From: an uncultured Clostridia bacterium
Lineage (GTDB): Bacteria; Bacillota; Clostridia; Oscillospirales; Ruminococcaceae
NCBI GenBank assembly: GCA_946567425.1
Contig: CAMNXF010000009.1
Coordinates: 53,122 to 117,121 of the forward strand
DNA: 64,000 bases
Direction of reading: 5' to 3'
Numbering within the stretch: the first letter of the stretch is position 1; each line of letters begins with the position of its first letter. The position numbers and the translations under genes were made by a program. Under the pieces are notes generated by a model that was not told where the DNA came from, ran no database searches, and worked only from the letters and a program-made list of their open reading frames with translations. Positions 17,606-25,749 of this stretch are shown in pieces.

Positions 17606-17631
17606 GCTATGTCACCGAAAAGTGACATAGC
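17606..17631 (-). terminator. intrinsic terminator immediately upstream of the GTPase/NYN gene
   Basis: GCTATGTCAC (17622-17631 read on the minus strand) and GTGACATAGC (17606-17615) form a perfect 10-bp stem with a 6-nt loop, followed on the minus strand by TTTATTTTT and then directly by the GGGGGTGATC ribosome binding site of the next gene. There is no room for a promoter between terminator and start codon at 17584, so expression of the GTPase gene would need readthrough or attenuation. Confidence 0.8.
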
Positions 17632-17652
17632 ACTTTACATTTTCAGCCGGTT

Positions 17653-18006
17653 TTAACCGTTTCTGCGCACAAGCTCCTCGTTGTATTCGGTGCGCGTTAT
17701 CTCACCGTCCGCGAGCAGCTTTGAAAGTTCGTTTGCCGTGTATCGCGACAAGTCATCCGTATCAGGCTTTATATAGCTTGTGTAGTACTCGACGTTATTG
17801 TCAGAGTTGTTGCTGTTTTCCTCATCAAGATAGCGTCGCGCGTCGTCGCTGAAGTCCACTCTGTCAATATTTTCGGCTTTAGACGCGGCTTCTGAAGCGG
17901 CATTCTCCGCAGCAGAAAGGGTCTCGGTGATTTTTTCTGCTTGTGTGATTTTCTGTGCTAAAGCGCCGGAAGAAACACTGTTTACCTGCATGTCCATCGC
18001 AGTCAC
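17653..18006 (-). CDS. small hypothetical protein with C-terminal SHOCT-like segment
   Basis: The 117-residue protein is soluble and polar: an Ala/Glu/Lys-rich helix (ITQAEKITETLSAAENAASEAASKA), a Ser/Asn-rich middle, and a C-terminal segment YTANELSKLLADGEITRTEYNEELVRR that looks like the short SHOCT oligomerisation motif. The phrase IDRVDFSDDARRYL faintly recalls FlgM, but I see no flagellar genes and do not use that name. GGAGTGACT precedes the ATG at 18006. It is the last gene of a three-gene minus-strand unit, 3 nt downstream of the AcpS-like gene, and ends at the terminator at 17606-17631. Confidence 0.65.
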   Translation of the reverse strand: MTAMDMQVNSVSSGALAQKITQAEKITETLSAAENAASEAASKAENIDRVDFSDDARRYLDEENSNNSDNNVEYYTSYIKPDTDDLSRYTANELSKLLADGEITRTEYNEELVRRNG

Positions 18007-18009
18007 TCC

Positions 18010-18387
18010 TTATTTGTTGATAATAACACTTGCTGTCGCGTATTTGTGACAATGGTCGACCGATACGTTGAACACATACCCCTCGCGCTGCTCAAGCATT
18101 TTGGCGTAGCCCTCGGTTATGATGAACGGGCTTCCCAAACGGTCGCGCAGCACCGTGATATCCTGTGCGCGGATAACGCGCATACCCGTGCCGATCGCCT
18201 TTGCAACGGCGATCTTAACGCAGTAATTTTCCGCGATAAGAGCAGTCGAAAGCTTGCGCGAAACGAAAAATCTGATTTCGTCCGCAGAAAAATAGTTCGA
18301 CAGAAAGCGCTTGTTTTTACAGCTTTTGCGAATTCGGGAAAGTTCGATGATCGCCGTTCCCGTGCGAATAAACATATTACTTGACAT
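18010..18387 (-). CDS. AcpS-like phosphopantetheinyl transferase fold protein lacking Mg ligands
   Basis: Over 125 residues the protein tracks holo-ACP synthase: RTGTAIIELSRI matches the GIDIVEIxRI start, RFLSNYFSADEIRFFVSR matches RFLExxFTxxEIxYC, and ENYCVKIAVAKAIGTGM matches ARFAAKEAxxKALGTG. The two residues that bind magnesium in AcpS are replaced: the first-motif Asp is Ala12 and the Glu of KEA is Ile59. Lys58, Lys63 and a C-terminal VSVDHCHKYA (SISH in active enzymes) remain. It is probably catalytically inactive, perhaps a binding protein. The start at 18387 overlaps the upstream gene by 11 nt; an ATG at 18375 fits the family better, and neither has a clear Shine-Dalgarno. Confidence 0.72.
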   Translation of the reverse strand: MSSNMFIRTGTAIIELSRIRKSCKNKRFLSNYFSADEIRFFVSRKLSTALIAENYCVKIAVAKAIGTGMRVIRAQDITVLRDRLGSPFIITEGYAKMLEQREGYVFNVSVDHCHKYATASVIINK

Positions 18388-18895
18388 TGTGTTTTATTCT
18401 CGCGCGAAGAGCGTTTGGAAGCTCCTGCACGATTGCCTCCCTCGTTCGTTCATTAGGATTAAAAATTACCTTTACCGTGCCGTATCCGCTGTGCTCGACC
18501 ATCAGATAATGTGCGTCTTTTTCAGTTCCCGTCGTTGCGTGAACGGTCGCGTCCGCATCGATATCTTCAGTGCTCGGAAATGCTCCGAAATCCGTTGCCT
18601 TGGAGATGTCGACGGTTATCATGCGCTTGCGTTTGCGTCTGCCGATTATTTTGTCAATGTCCATTTCGTTGTTGGTGATGATATATTCGTACTCGACATT
18701 AACGCCGCTGAGCAGCCAGATGCCGAGCGCGAGTATTCCGACGGCAAATATTATGAGAAACGTAAATCCCAGCGCAATCGCAAAAAACATAAACACCGAC
18801 GCCAGCAGCACCGCCCCTATCATAATGGCGATTATCTTGGCTATGTCAGCGCCCGTGCGGTTTTTTGTGACAAGCTGTTCGCAGATATTATCCAA
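18377..18895 (-). CDS. DUF6106-type membrane-anchored protein
   Basis: The 172-residue protein has two adjacent membrane helices near the N-terminus (IAKIIAIMIGAVLLASVFMFFAIALGFTFLIIFAVGILALGIWLL) followed by a soluble PH-like domain (VEYEYIITNNEMDIDKIIGRRKRKRMITVDI...). This is the layout of a conserved clostridial family; no biochemical role is known to me. The start is a TTG at 18895 preceded by AGAGGTGG with normal spacing. It is the first gene of the unit with the AcpS-like and SHOCT-like proteins and has a good promoter at 18931-18959. Confidence 0.75.
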   Translation of the reverse strand: MDNICEQLVTKNRTGADIAKIIAIMIGAVLLASVFMFFAIALGFTFLIIFAVGILALGIWLLSGVNVEYEYIITNNEMDIDKIIGRRKRKRMITVDISKATDFGAFPSTEDIDADATVHATTGTEKDAHYLMVEHSGYGTVKVIFNPNERTREAIVQELPNALRARIKHNVK

Positions 18896-18930
18896 ATTCT
18901 TCCACCTCTAGAAACTTTTTTATACGATTT

Positions 18931-18959
18931 AGTATAACATAATATTTTACAAAAATCAA
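18931..18959 (-). promoter_or_regulatory. promoter of the DUF6106/AcpS-like unit
   Basis: On the minus strand TTGATT (18954-18959) and TATACT (18931-18936) are 17 nt apart. The AGAGGTGG site and TTG start follow at a normal distance. Confidence 0.7.
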
Positions 18960-19052
18960 GTGGTTTTTTATGTATTTTTCATAAATTTATTGAGGAACAT
19001 TTTAAAAAAATATACGCTAAATAAAAATTTGGTGATATTTTTCCTTAATGTG

Positions 19053-19081
19053 TTGAAATTTTTTTTTGTATTTGTTATAAT
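19053..19081 (+). promoter_or_regulatory. promoter of proBA
   Basis: TTGAAA (19053-19058) and TATAAT (19076-19081) are 17 nt apart within a T-rich stretch, 67 nt before the proB start. Confidence 0.75.
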
Positions 19082-19147
19082 ATATTGTATGTGGATCAAG
19101 ATAAATTACACATTAAATTCACATTTTAATAACCGGTGTGAAATTTT

Positions 19148-19963
19148 ATGATGAAGGAACTGATTAAATTGCCTTGTTTCAAGGATAAAAAACGCGTTGT
19201 AATAAAGGTCGGGAGCAGCACTCTGGCTTATCCCGAGACCGGCAGTATGAATATCCGCAAGAGCCGCGCATTGGTCGAGGTGCTTGCCGATCTCAAAAAT
19301 TCGGGCAAGGAGATAGTTTTTGTGTCGAGCGGCGCGCAGTGTGTCGGAGCGGCAAAGGGCGGATTTCTCGAAAAGCCCAAGGACGTGCCGGGAAAGCAGG
19401 CGTGCGCGGCTATCGGGCAGACAGAGCTTATGAAGTTCTACTCGGATACGTTCGACAGCTACAACCATAAAGTGGCTCAGCTGCTGCTGACGCGCGATGT
19501 TATCAGCAACGAAACGCGCCGCACCAACGTTATAAATACGTTCAACAAGCTGTTCGAGCTGGGTGTTATACCAATCATCAACGCGAACGACGTAGTGTCG
19601 ATAAAGCATCTCGATTTTGACGAGAACGACACGCTCTCCGCGACTGTCGCGACGCTTTGCGGAGCCGACTTGCTCGTTATGCTCACGGACGTTGACGGGC
19701 TGTATGACGGCGATCCTTCCGAGGAGGGTACAAAGTTTATCAGCGAGGTTGACAAGATCAACACGGAGATAATCACAATGGCGCAAGGCGCGGGTTCGTC
19801 GGTCGGCACGGGAGGAATGCTCACTAAGATAGAGGCGGCGAAGATAGCGACAGAGGCGGGCATTGACACGGTAATTATCGGAAATAAAGACCCGAAGCTG
19901 CTCTACAAGCTGTTTGAGAGCGACGACGCTGTTTGTACATGGTTTAAGGCGATAAAGGATTAA
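19148..19963 (+). CDS. proB: glutamate 5-kinase
   Basis: ProB phosphorylates glutamate, the first step of proline synthesis. The 271-residue protein has the amino acid kinase fold: KKRVVIKVGSSTLAYPETG at the N-terminus, VSSGAQCVGAAKGGF, PIINANDVVS, FDENDTLSATVATLCGADLLVMLTDVDGLYDGDP and GTGGMLTKIEAAKIATEAG. The length corresponds to the kinase domain alone; the PUA domain of the E. coli enzyme is absent, as is common in Firmicutes. The ribosome binding site is weak (GGTGTG). proA follows after 10 nt. Confidence 0.96.
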   Translation: MMKELIKLPCFKDKKRVVIKVGSSTLAYPETGSMNIRKSRALVEVLADLKNSGKEIVFVSSGAQCVGAAKGGFLEKPKDVPGKQACAAIGQTELMKFYSDTFDSYNHKVAQLLLTRDVISNETRRTNVINTFNKLFELGVIPIINANDVVSIKHLDFDENDTLSATVATLCGADLLVMLTDVDGLYDGDPSEEGTKFISEVDKINTEIITMAQGAGSSVGTGGMLTKIEAAKIATEAGIDTVIIGNKDPKLLYKLFESDDAVCTWFKAIKD

Positions 19964-19973
19964 GAGGTAAATT

Positions 19974-21218
19974 ATGGAATATATAGAAAAACTCGGCGCG
20001 GCTGCAAAAGCGGCTGCTCCGATACTTGCGGACTGCGGCACGCTGACCAAGAACCGCGCTCTCTCCGAGATAGCGCGGCGGCTCAATCAAAATGCAGACG
20101 CAATAATCGCTGCAAATAAGCTCGACATTGAAAACGCGCGGAAAAAAGGCATGAGCGAGGCTTTGATAGATCGCCTCGTGTTGGACGAAAAGCGCATTTC
20201 GGGTATGGTCGACGGGCTGGATCAGGTAATCGCGCTGCCCGACCCCATCGGCGAGGTGATAGGCGGCAGCGAGCTCCCGAACGGGCTTCGCGTGGTTCAG
20301 ACGCGCGTGCCTATGGGCGTTATCGGTATGATCTACGAGAACCGCCCGAACGTCACAGTGGACGCGGCAGCGCTCTGCTTTAAGGCGGGCAGCGCGGTAA
20401 TTCTCCGCGGCGGCTCCAACGCGGTAAACTCGAACAAATTTCTGGTCGACCTTATGCGCAGAACTATCGCCGATCTCGGAATTCCCGCGGACTGTATCCA
20501 GCTTGTCGAGGAGACGAGCCGCGAGACCGCTGCGGCGATGATGAAGCTCAACAAATATATCGACCTGCTCATACCGAGAGGCGGCGGACAGCTTATCCGC
20601 ACGGTCATCGAGAACGCGACGGTTCCCGTTATACAGACGGGCGAGGGAAACTGCCACGTTTACGTCGACGAGAGCGCCGACCTCGATATGGCGGTGAATA
20701 TCGTCAACAACGCGAAAACTCAGCGTCCGTCGGTCTGCAACGCTATCGAGAGTATTCTGGTTCATGAGAGCGTTTCGGCGGAGTTCTTTAAAAAACTGGA
20801 CGAGCTATGGCAGGGCAAGGTTGCGGTCGTCGGCGACGAAAAAACCGCCGAAAATATCAAGGTGGAAAAGATCGCGGACGATACTGATTACGCGACGGAG
20901 TTTCTCGATTACAAGCTGTCGTCAAAGGTTGTCAAGTCGCTTGACGAGGCGATAGAACATATCAACAAATTCGGAACGGGGCACAGCGAGTGCATTGTAA
21001 CGGGATCGCTTGAGAACGCACGGAAGTTCCAGCGGAGAATTGACGCGGCAGCGGTGTACGTCAACGCGTCGACGAGGTTCACGGACGGGTTTGAGTTCGG
21101 GCTGGGCGCGGAGATCGGCATTTCCACGCAGAAACTCCACGCGAGAGGTCCTATGGGATTGAAAGCGCTTACATCTTATAAATATTTGATTGACGGTAAC
21201 GGTCAGATAAGGGGATAA
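19974..21218 (+). CDS. proA: gamma-glutamyl phosphate reductase (glutamate-5-semialdehyde dehydrogenase)
   Basis: ProA reduces gamma-glutamyl phosphate to glutamate semialdehyde with NADPH, the second step of proline synthesis. The 414-residue protein is full length and shows VPMGVIGMIYENRPNVTVDAAALCFKAGSAVILRGG, IPRGGGQLI, VPVIQTGEGNCHVYVD and the catalytic cysteine in QRPSVCNAIESIL. The C-terminal FTDGFEFGLGAEIGISTQKLHARGPMGL is typical. AGAGGTAA precedes the ATG. It is co-transcribed with proB and probably with the next two genes. Confidence 0.97.
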   Translation: MEYIEKLGAAAKAAAPILADCGTLTKNRALSEIARRLNQNADAIIAANKLDIENARKKGMSEALIDRLVLDEKRISGMVDGLDQVIALPDPIGEVIGGSELPNGLRVVQTRVPMGVIGMIYENRPNVTVDAAALCFKAGSAVILRGGSNAVNSNKFLVDLMRRTIADLGIPADCIQLVEETSRETAAAMMKLNKYIDLLIPRGGGQLIRTVIENATVPVIQTGEGNCHVYVDESADLDMAVNIVNNAKTQRPSVCNAIESILVHESVSAEFFKKLDELWQGKVAVVGDEKTAENIKVEKIADDTDYATEFLDYKLSSKVVKSLDEAIEHINKFGTGHSECIVTGSLENARKFQRRIDAAAVYVNASTRFTDGFEFGLGAEIGISTQKLHARGPMGLKALTSYKYLIDGNGQIRG

Positions 21219-21226
21219 AAACAGGT

Positions 21227-22030
21227 ATGGCTAAAAAAAATAAGGAGATATCTGCGCGCGAAAAGCATAACGAGGATATCATCAACGAGCTTTTCGGGTC
21301 GTCGGAGGCGGAGCCGGATATTGAGACGGACATAACCGATCTGGGAACCGAGCCGGAGGACGACGTTACTATCGCGCCAAGCCCGCAGAAGCACAGTAAA
21401 TTCTTCTTCGGACTGGCGATATTCGTGGTGATAATGGCGTGCATAGGCGTAGTTTCGACGGTGCAGTTCGTTTCGGACGGAGTGCATAATATTATGGACA
21501 ACACCTCGCTGAAAAACGAGTTTGCGCGGTTTCTTCTTCCCGTTGTCGCTAACGACGTTGCGCCGTTTGAAAATGAGAGCGAGATATCAAATTCCGCAAA
21601 GGTGAGTTGTGCTATCTGGAATATTCTGGTAAACAAGGATATTTCGGAGTACAGAAGCGTCGAGCGCGGTATTTACAGTATTCCCGAATACAATGTCAGC
21701 GTATCCTGCAAGGAAATTTTCGGGAGCAGTTCGTCGCTCACTCATCAGTCGGTCGGCGCGTCGGATACCAGATTTGTTTATGACGAAGCAAACCACGTTT
21801 ACTTGTGCCCGATAAACACTCGTTTTCTGAGCTATGCGCCGAGAATCGCCGAAATGAAAGAGAACAACGGCACTTATGTGCTTACGGTGGAGTACGTTCC
21901 GCCCTCAATGGCGATAATTTCCGACAACACCGAGGTTAAGGCGGACAAGGTAATGGAATACACCATTAACCGATGGGATAAGAAAAATACGCTTATGACC
22001 GTGAGAATGATCAGCAGCGAAAGATTGTAA
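21227..22030 (+). CDS. hypothetical single-pass membrane protein
   Basis: The 267-residue protein has a charged N-terminus (MAKKNKEISAREKHNEDIINELF), an acidic stretch, one membrane helix at about residues 65-85 (FFFGLAIFVVIMACIGVVSTV) and an extracytoplasmic domain of about 180 residues with no motif I recognise. It starts 8 nt after proA and is 15 nt upstream of a SurA-like lipoprotein, so it is likely an envelope protein in the same transcript. Confidence 0.75.
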   Translation: MAKKNKEISAREKHNEDIINELFGSSEAEPDIETDITDLGTEPEDDVTIAPSPQKHSKFFFGLAIFVVIMACIGVVSTVQFVSDGVHNIMDNTSLKNEFARFLLPVVANDVAPFENESEISNSAKVSCAIWNILVNKDISEYRSVERGIYSIPEYNVSVSCKEIFGSSSSLTHQSVGASDTRFVYDEANHVYLCPINTRFLSYAPRIAEMKENNGTYVLTVEYVPPSMAIISDNTEVKADKVMEYTINRWDKKNTLMTVRMISSERL

Positions 22031-22045
22031 TACAGGAGGTCAACT

Positions 22046-23260
22046 ATGAAGTTCAATTTTAAGAAAATCGCGGCGGGAGCGCTTGCTGTCGTACTTACAA
22101 TGTCGCTTTGCGGCTGCGGAGACAACGGATATATTATGACCGTGGACGGCATCAGTATCAGAAACGGCGTTTATCTGTCGTTCCAGCAGAATGCTCTCAG
22201 CAACGCGAATTCCAAATACAACGAGGAGAACAGCAGCTCTGACAGCAGCACGGACAGCACAAGCAGCGCCGAGAGCGTGGATATTTTCGAGCAGACCGTT
22301 GAGGGTAAGACCGTTCCCGAGTGGATAAAAGAGGATACGCTGAGACAGGTGCGCCGTTTCGTGGCAATACAGCAGCTTTGCAAGCGCTATGAGATAAGCC
22401 TCACCGACGAGGAGATCGCCGATGTAAACAAGGAAGTCCAGTCGGCGTGGGACGAGAGCAATATATACGTTCAGTACCTTTATGGTGTGAATACCATGAG
22501 CGAATACTACGAGTCCATGGGTATCGGCATTGAGTCGCTCAAGGAGATAGGCAAGGTGAACAAGCTCTCCGATAAGCTGTTTTTGCATTATTATGATACG
22601 GACGGAACGCTCCCCGTTACTGATGAGGAGCTTAACAAGTACATTACGGAGAACTATGCCGCAGTAAAAATGCTTACGCTCAACTACAAAAACTACAAGG
22701 GCGAGGCTCTTGAAAAGGACGAGGAAAAGCAGGAGATCAGGGACAAGGCAAAGGCTTACGCCGATCGTCTGAACGGAGGCGAGAGCTTTATCGACGTGAA
22801 GTACGATTTCGACCTTGCGGCGGCGCAGGATTCCGCAAAGGCATCCGCCGAAAGCTCCTACAAGGAGGATAACGAGGACAAGCTCACCGAGGAGGAGTAC
22901 GTTAAAAAAGCAGTGGACGCGGCAACTGCCGAAAAGGCGGAGTCGCTTGACGATCTTGACGTTTTCGTTTCCAAGGAAAACTCTTCGCTGGACGAAAAGG
23001 TAACGGAGTACGTCTGGAATGCGGCTGCCGACGGTAAGGCGACCGTTTTTGAGGGCGAAAACGCGGCGTATGTTATCGTTCGCGAGGACGCGACAACAAA
23101 GGAAACATGGGTAAAAGAAAACCGCACCGGTCTGTTGAAGTCGATCAAGGGCGACGATTACGATTCGATGATGGAGATCACATATCAGAATTACGAGGTT
23201 GATCTTGACGAATATCTTGTGAACAGCAAATATGCTCCGGAAAAGCTGAACAAGAAGTAA
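22046..23260 (+). CDS. SurA/PrsA-like lipoprotein (putative extracytoplasmic foldase)
   Basis: The 404-residue protein begins with a lipoprotein signal ending in the lipobox LCGC, then YIMTVDGISIRNGVYLSF, a start often seen in SurA-N/PrsA-type chaperones, an Ser-rich insert, and long helical regions (EIADVNKEVQSAWDESN, KVNKLSDKLFLHYYD). A parvulin-like middle region is suggested by EEKQEIRDKAKAYADRLNGGESFIDV, but I do not see the full rotamase signature. The function is inferred as an anchored chaperone. AGGAGGT precedes the ATG. Confidence 0.75.
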   Translation: MKFNFKKIAAGALAVVLTMSLCGCGDNGYIMTVDGISIRNGVYLSFQQNALSNANSKYNEENSSSDSSTDSTSSAESVDIFEQTVEGKTVPEWIKEDTLRQVRRFVAIQQLCKRYEISLTDEEIADVNKEVQSAWDESNIYVQYLYGVNTMSEYYESMGIGIESLKEIGKVNKLSDKLFLHYYDTDGTLPVTDEELNKYITENYAAVKMLTLNYKNYKGEALEKDEEKQEIRDKAKAYADRLNGGESFIDVKYDFDLAAAQDSAKASAESSYKEDNEDKLTEEEYVKKAVDAATAEKAESLDDLDVFVSKENSSLDEKVTEYVWNAAADGKATVFEGENAAYVIVREDATTKETWVKENRTGLLKSIKGDDYDSMMEITYQNYEVDLDEYLVNSKYAPEKLNKK

Positions 23261-23282
23261 TCGAAAAACGTGTATACTTTAA

Positions 23283-23344
23283 CTGCCGAAAATCATTTGT
23301 CCGATCGTGTTCTGCGCGGTCGGGCTTTTGGGTGTTTTCGGCAG
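23283..23344 (+). promoter_or_regulatory. nested hairpin upstream of the ABC-F gene (possible attenuator or terminator)
   Basis: CTGCCGAAAA (23283-23292) and TTTTCGGCAG (23335-23344) are perfect 10-bp inverted repeats enclosing a second 7-bp hairpin, CCGATCG...CGGTCGG (23301-23323, one G-T pair). It lies between the lipoprotein stop (23260) and the ABC-F start (23369). Regulated ABC-F genes often carry such leaders, but a plain terminator for the proBA unit is also possible; the T-run after the outer stem is short. Confidence 0.55.
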
Positions 23345-23368
23345 TTTGCTATGTATGGGAGTGGAAAA

Positions 23369-25267
23369 ATGTTACTTTTGGGTTTAAACGATATCGCCAT
23401 GTCGTTCGCGGACCGAACGTTGTTTTCAGGCGTTACGCTGAACGTTTACGAGGGCGAAAAAATAGGATTTGTCGGGGTGAACGGCAGCGGCAAGACAACT
23501 CTGTTCCGCTTGTTAAAAGGGGAGCATACCCCCGACGCGGGCAACGTGCATATCGCGGGGGGCTGCAAGATCGGCTTTATGGAGCAGTTCGCGTGCAAGG
23601 ACAGCACAAAAACGCTCTACGACGAGGCTTTGACGATATTCGCAGAGCTTGAGGAAACAGAGCTGCAATTAGCCGAGCTGCACGATAAGGTTGACTTCGG
23701 CGATACCTCTGCGGAGACTATTGAGAAAATGACCGCGCTGCGGGAAAGGTTCGAGCGCGACGGCGGAATGACCTACAAGAGCCGCACTGCCGCTGCGTTG
23801 GGCGGATTGGGGTTCTCGGAGGACGATCTGAAGCTGAACACTCAGGTGCTGTCGGGAGGGCAGCGCAGCAAGCTGCAATTGGCGAAGCTGTTGCTCTCGG
23901 ACGCGGATCTGCTGCTGCTCGACGAGCCGACAAACCACTTGGACATACAGTCGGTGGAGTGGCTGGAGAAATTCCTCGGGGATTACCGCGGCGCGTATAT
24001 CGTAATCTCGCACGACCGCTATTTTCTGGATAAGGTAACGACGCGGACCGTCGAGCTTGAAAACCGCCGTATACGCGACTACAAGGGCAACTACACGCGC
24101 TTTCTGGAGCTTAAAGCCGAGGATACCGAGCGCCGCCAAAAGGTTTACGATTCCACGGTCAAGGAGATCAAGCGAATTGAGGGTATTATTGAGCAGCAGA
24201 AGCGTTGGAATCAGGCGCACAATTACGTTACCATAGCGAGCAAGCAGAAGTCTATCGACCGCCTTGAGGAGACGCTTGATAAGCCCGAGGACGCTCCAGA
24301 GACGATAAAGTTCAGCTTTAAGGCTGCGGACGGCTGCGGCAACGACGTATTGCAAGTGAATAATCTCGCGCTCGGGTTTGACGGAAAAACGCTCTTTCGC
24401 GGCGTAAATCTGGACATAAAAAAGGGCGAGCGAGTGTTCCTCATAGGCGGGAACGGCTGCGGAAAGACCTCGCTATTCCGCGTGCTTATGGGGCAGTATA
24501 ACGCCGACATCGGGGAGTTCAGGTACGGAACGCGCGTTCAGGTAGGGTATTTTGATCAGGCACAGCGCGGGCTTACCGAAAGTAAATCCGCACTGGACGA
24601 GGTCTGGGATACTTACCCGAAAATGACCGAAACGGCGGTGCGGACGGCGTTGGCGGCGTTTTTGTTCAAGGGAGACGACATCTACAAGCTCATTTCGGAA
24701 CTGTCGGGCGGCGAGCGCGCGAGGGTCGCGCTGCTGAAGCTGATGCTCTCGGGCGCGAACTTTCTGCTGCTCGACGAGCCTACAAACCACTTGGACATCA
24801 CGTCCTGCGAGGCTCTGGAGAACGCGCTGCTGAATTACGACGGCACGCTGTTCGTTATCTCGCACGACCGCTATCTGATAAACAAGCTTGCCGACCGTGT
24901 TTACAGGCTAACCGAGAACGGAGCGGAGGGTTATCTCGGCAATTACGATTACTATCTGGAACGACAGCAGACCGCCGCCGCGAATACCGTCAACGAAAAG
25001 CCGAAGAAGTCCGAACAGGCGCTCGACTACAAACAGCGCAAGGAGCGCGAAAGCGAACGGCGCAAGCTCGCGGGAAAGGTATCGCGGCTCGAAAAACGTA
25101 TTGAGGAACTTGACGCGGAGATAAACGCGAAAGCCGAGGAACTGTCGGCGCTCACCGACTATCAGAAGGCAATGGAGCTTTCGGAGGAGATAGAACGGCT
25201 GCGCGTTGAACAGGAGACGGCAATGGAGGATTGGGAGCAGTCCGCGGCGGCTTTGGAGGATTTTTAA
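23369..25267 (+). CDS. ABC-F family ATP-binding protein
   Basis: The 632-residue protein has two ABC ATPase domains and no membrane part. Domain 1: GVNGSGKTTLF (Walker A), VLSGGQRSKLQLAKLLL (signature), LLLLDEPTNHLD (Walker B). Domain 2: GGNGCGKTSLF, LSGGERARVALLKLML, LLLDEPTNHLD. Both have the catalytic Glu. The interdomain linker (about 240-325) is the part that reaches the peptidyl-transferase centre in ribosome-binding members, and the C-terminus is a coiled coil. It is of the YdiF-like group; antibiotic resistance is not claimed. I start it at 23369 (MLLLGLNDIAMSF) because the frame upstream runs through the hairpin and lacks homology. Confidence 0.92.
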   Translation: MLLLGLNDIAMSFADRTLFSGVTLNVYEGEKIGFVGVNGSGKTTLFRLLKGEHTPDAGNVHIAGGCKIGFMEQFACKDSTKTLYDEALTIFAELEETELQLAELHDKVDFGDTSAETIEKMTALRERFERDGGMTYKSRTAAALGGLGFSEDDLKLNTQVLSGGQRSKLQLAKLLLSDADLLLLDEPTNHLDIQSVEWLEKFLGDYRGAYIVISHDRYFLDKVTTRTVELENRRIRDYKGNYTRFLELKAEDTERRQKVYDSTVKEIKRIEGIIEQQKRWNQAHNYVTIASKQKSIDRLEETLDKPEDAPETIKFSFKAADGCGNDVLQVNNLALGFDGKTLFRGVNLDIKKGERVFLIGGNGCGKTSLFRVLMGQYNADIGEFRYGTRVQVGYFDQAQRGLTESKSALDEVWDTYPKMTETAVRTALAAFLFKGDDIYKLISELSGGERARVALLKLMLSGANFLLLDEPTNHLDITSCEALENALLNYDGTLFVISHDRYLINKLADRVYRLTENGAEGYLGNYDYYLERQQTAAANTVNEKPKKSEQALDYKQRKERESERRKLAGKVSRLEKRIEELDAEINAKAEELSALTDYQKAMELSEEIERLRVEQETAMEDWEQSAAALEDF

Positions 25268-25269
25268 CT

Positions 25270-25605
25270 ATGACAAAGGAGATAAGGGCGTATCTGGCGC
25301 TGCTGGAGCAGTTTTTTTCGGTGGAGCACACTGAGGAGGAGCTGCTGAAAATGCGCGCGGAAATGCTCAAGCGCATTGAGTTTTATCAGCATGAGCGGCT
25401 GATACACCTGATAGTTACAATGTCGTTCGCGGTGTTTTTTCTGCTGTCGCTGATGATGTATTTCTCGGCACGGCAGATTGGGATATTGCTGCTTGCGGTG
25501 CTGTTTCTGATTATGACCGTGGCGTATATCAAGCACTATTATTTTCTGGAGAATTCCGTGCAGAAAATGTACAAGTTTTATTACAAGGTCGAAAAAGTAG
25601 AATAG
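25270..25605 (+). CDS. small two-helix membrane protein of unknown function
   Basis: The 111-residue protein has a helical amphipathic N-terminus (LALLEQFFSVEHTEEELLKMRAEMLKRIEF), two close membrane helices (LIVTMSFAVFFLLSLMMYFS, IGILLLAVLFLIMTVAYI) and a short basic C-terminus. It starts only 2 nt after the ABC-F stop, with GGAGGATTTT upstream, so it is translationally linked to it. I do not recognise the family. Confidence 0.7.
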   Translation: MTKEIRAYLALLEQFFSVEHTEEELLKMRAEMLKRIEFYQHERLIHLIVTMSFAVFFLLSLMMYFSARQIGILLLAVLFLIMTVAYIKHYYFLENSVQKMYKFYYKVEKVE

Positions 25606-25749
25606 TATCGGAAGAAAGTATTATTTTGATAGACAGAGAGATTTTTTGAGTGTAAAATTTATAAAAGCTGCGGCGAATAAACAGCGCGGCTTTAAAGTGT
25701 GGGACATAACGAAACGCGTTGACAGCGCGGCTTGCTTTAAGAGGTAATT

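Noticed and set aside
17653..18006. FlgM-like anti-sigma factor
   Set aside because: Only a short phrase (VDFSDDARRYL) resembles FlgM, and there are no flagellar genes in the window.
23270..23368. Longer N-terminus for the ABC-F protein
   Set aside because: The upstream 33 codons run through a nested hairpin and lack similarity to ABC-F proteins, which begin at MLLLGLNDIAMSF.
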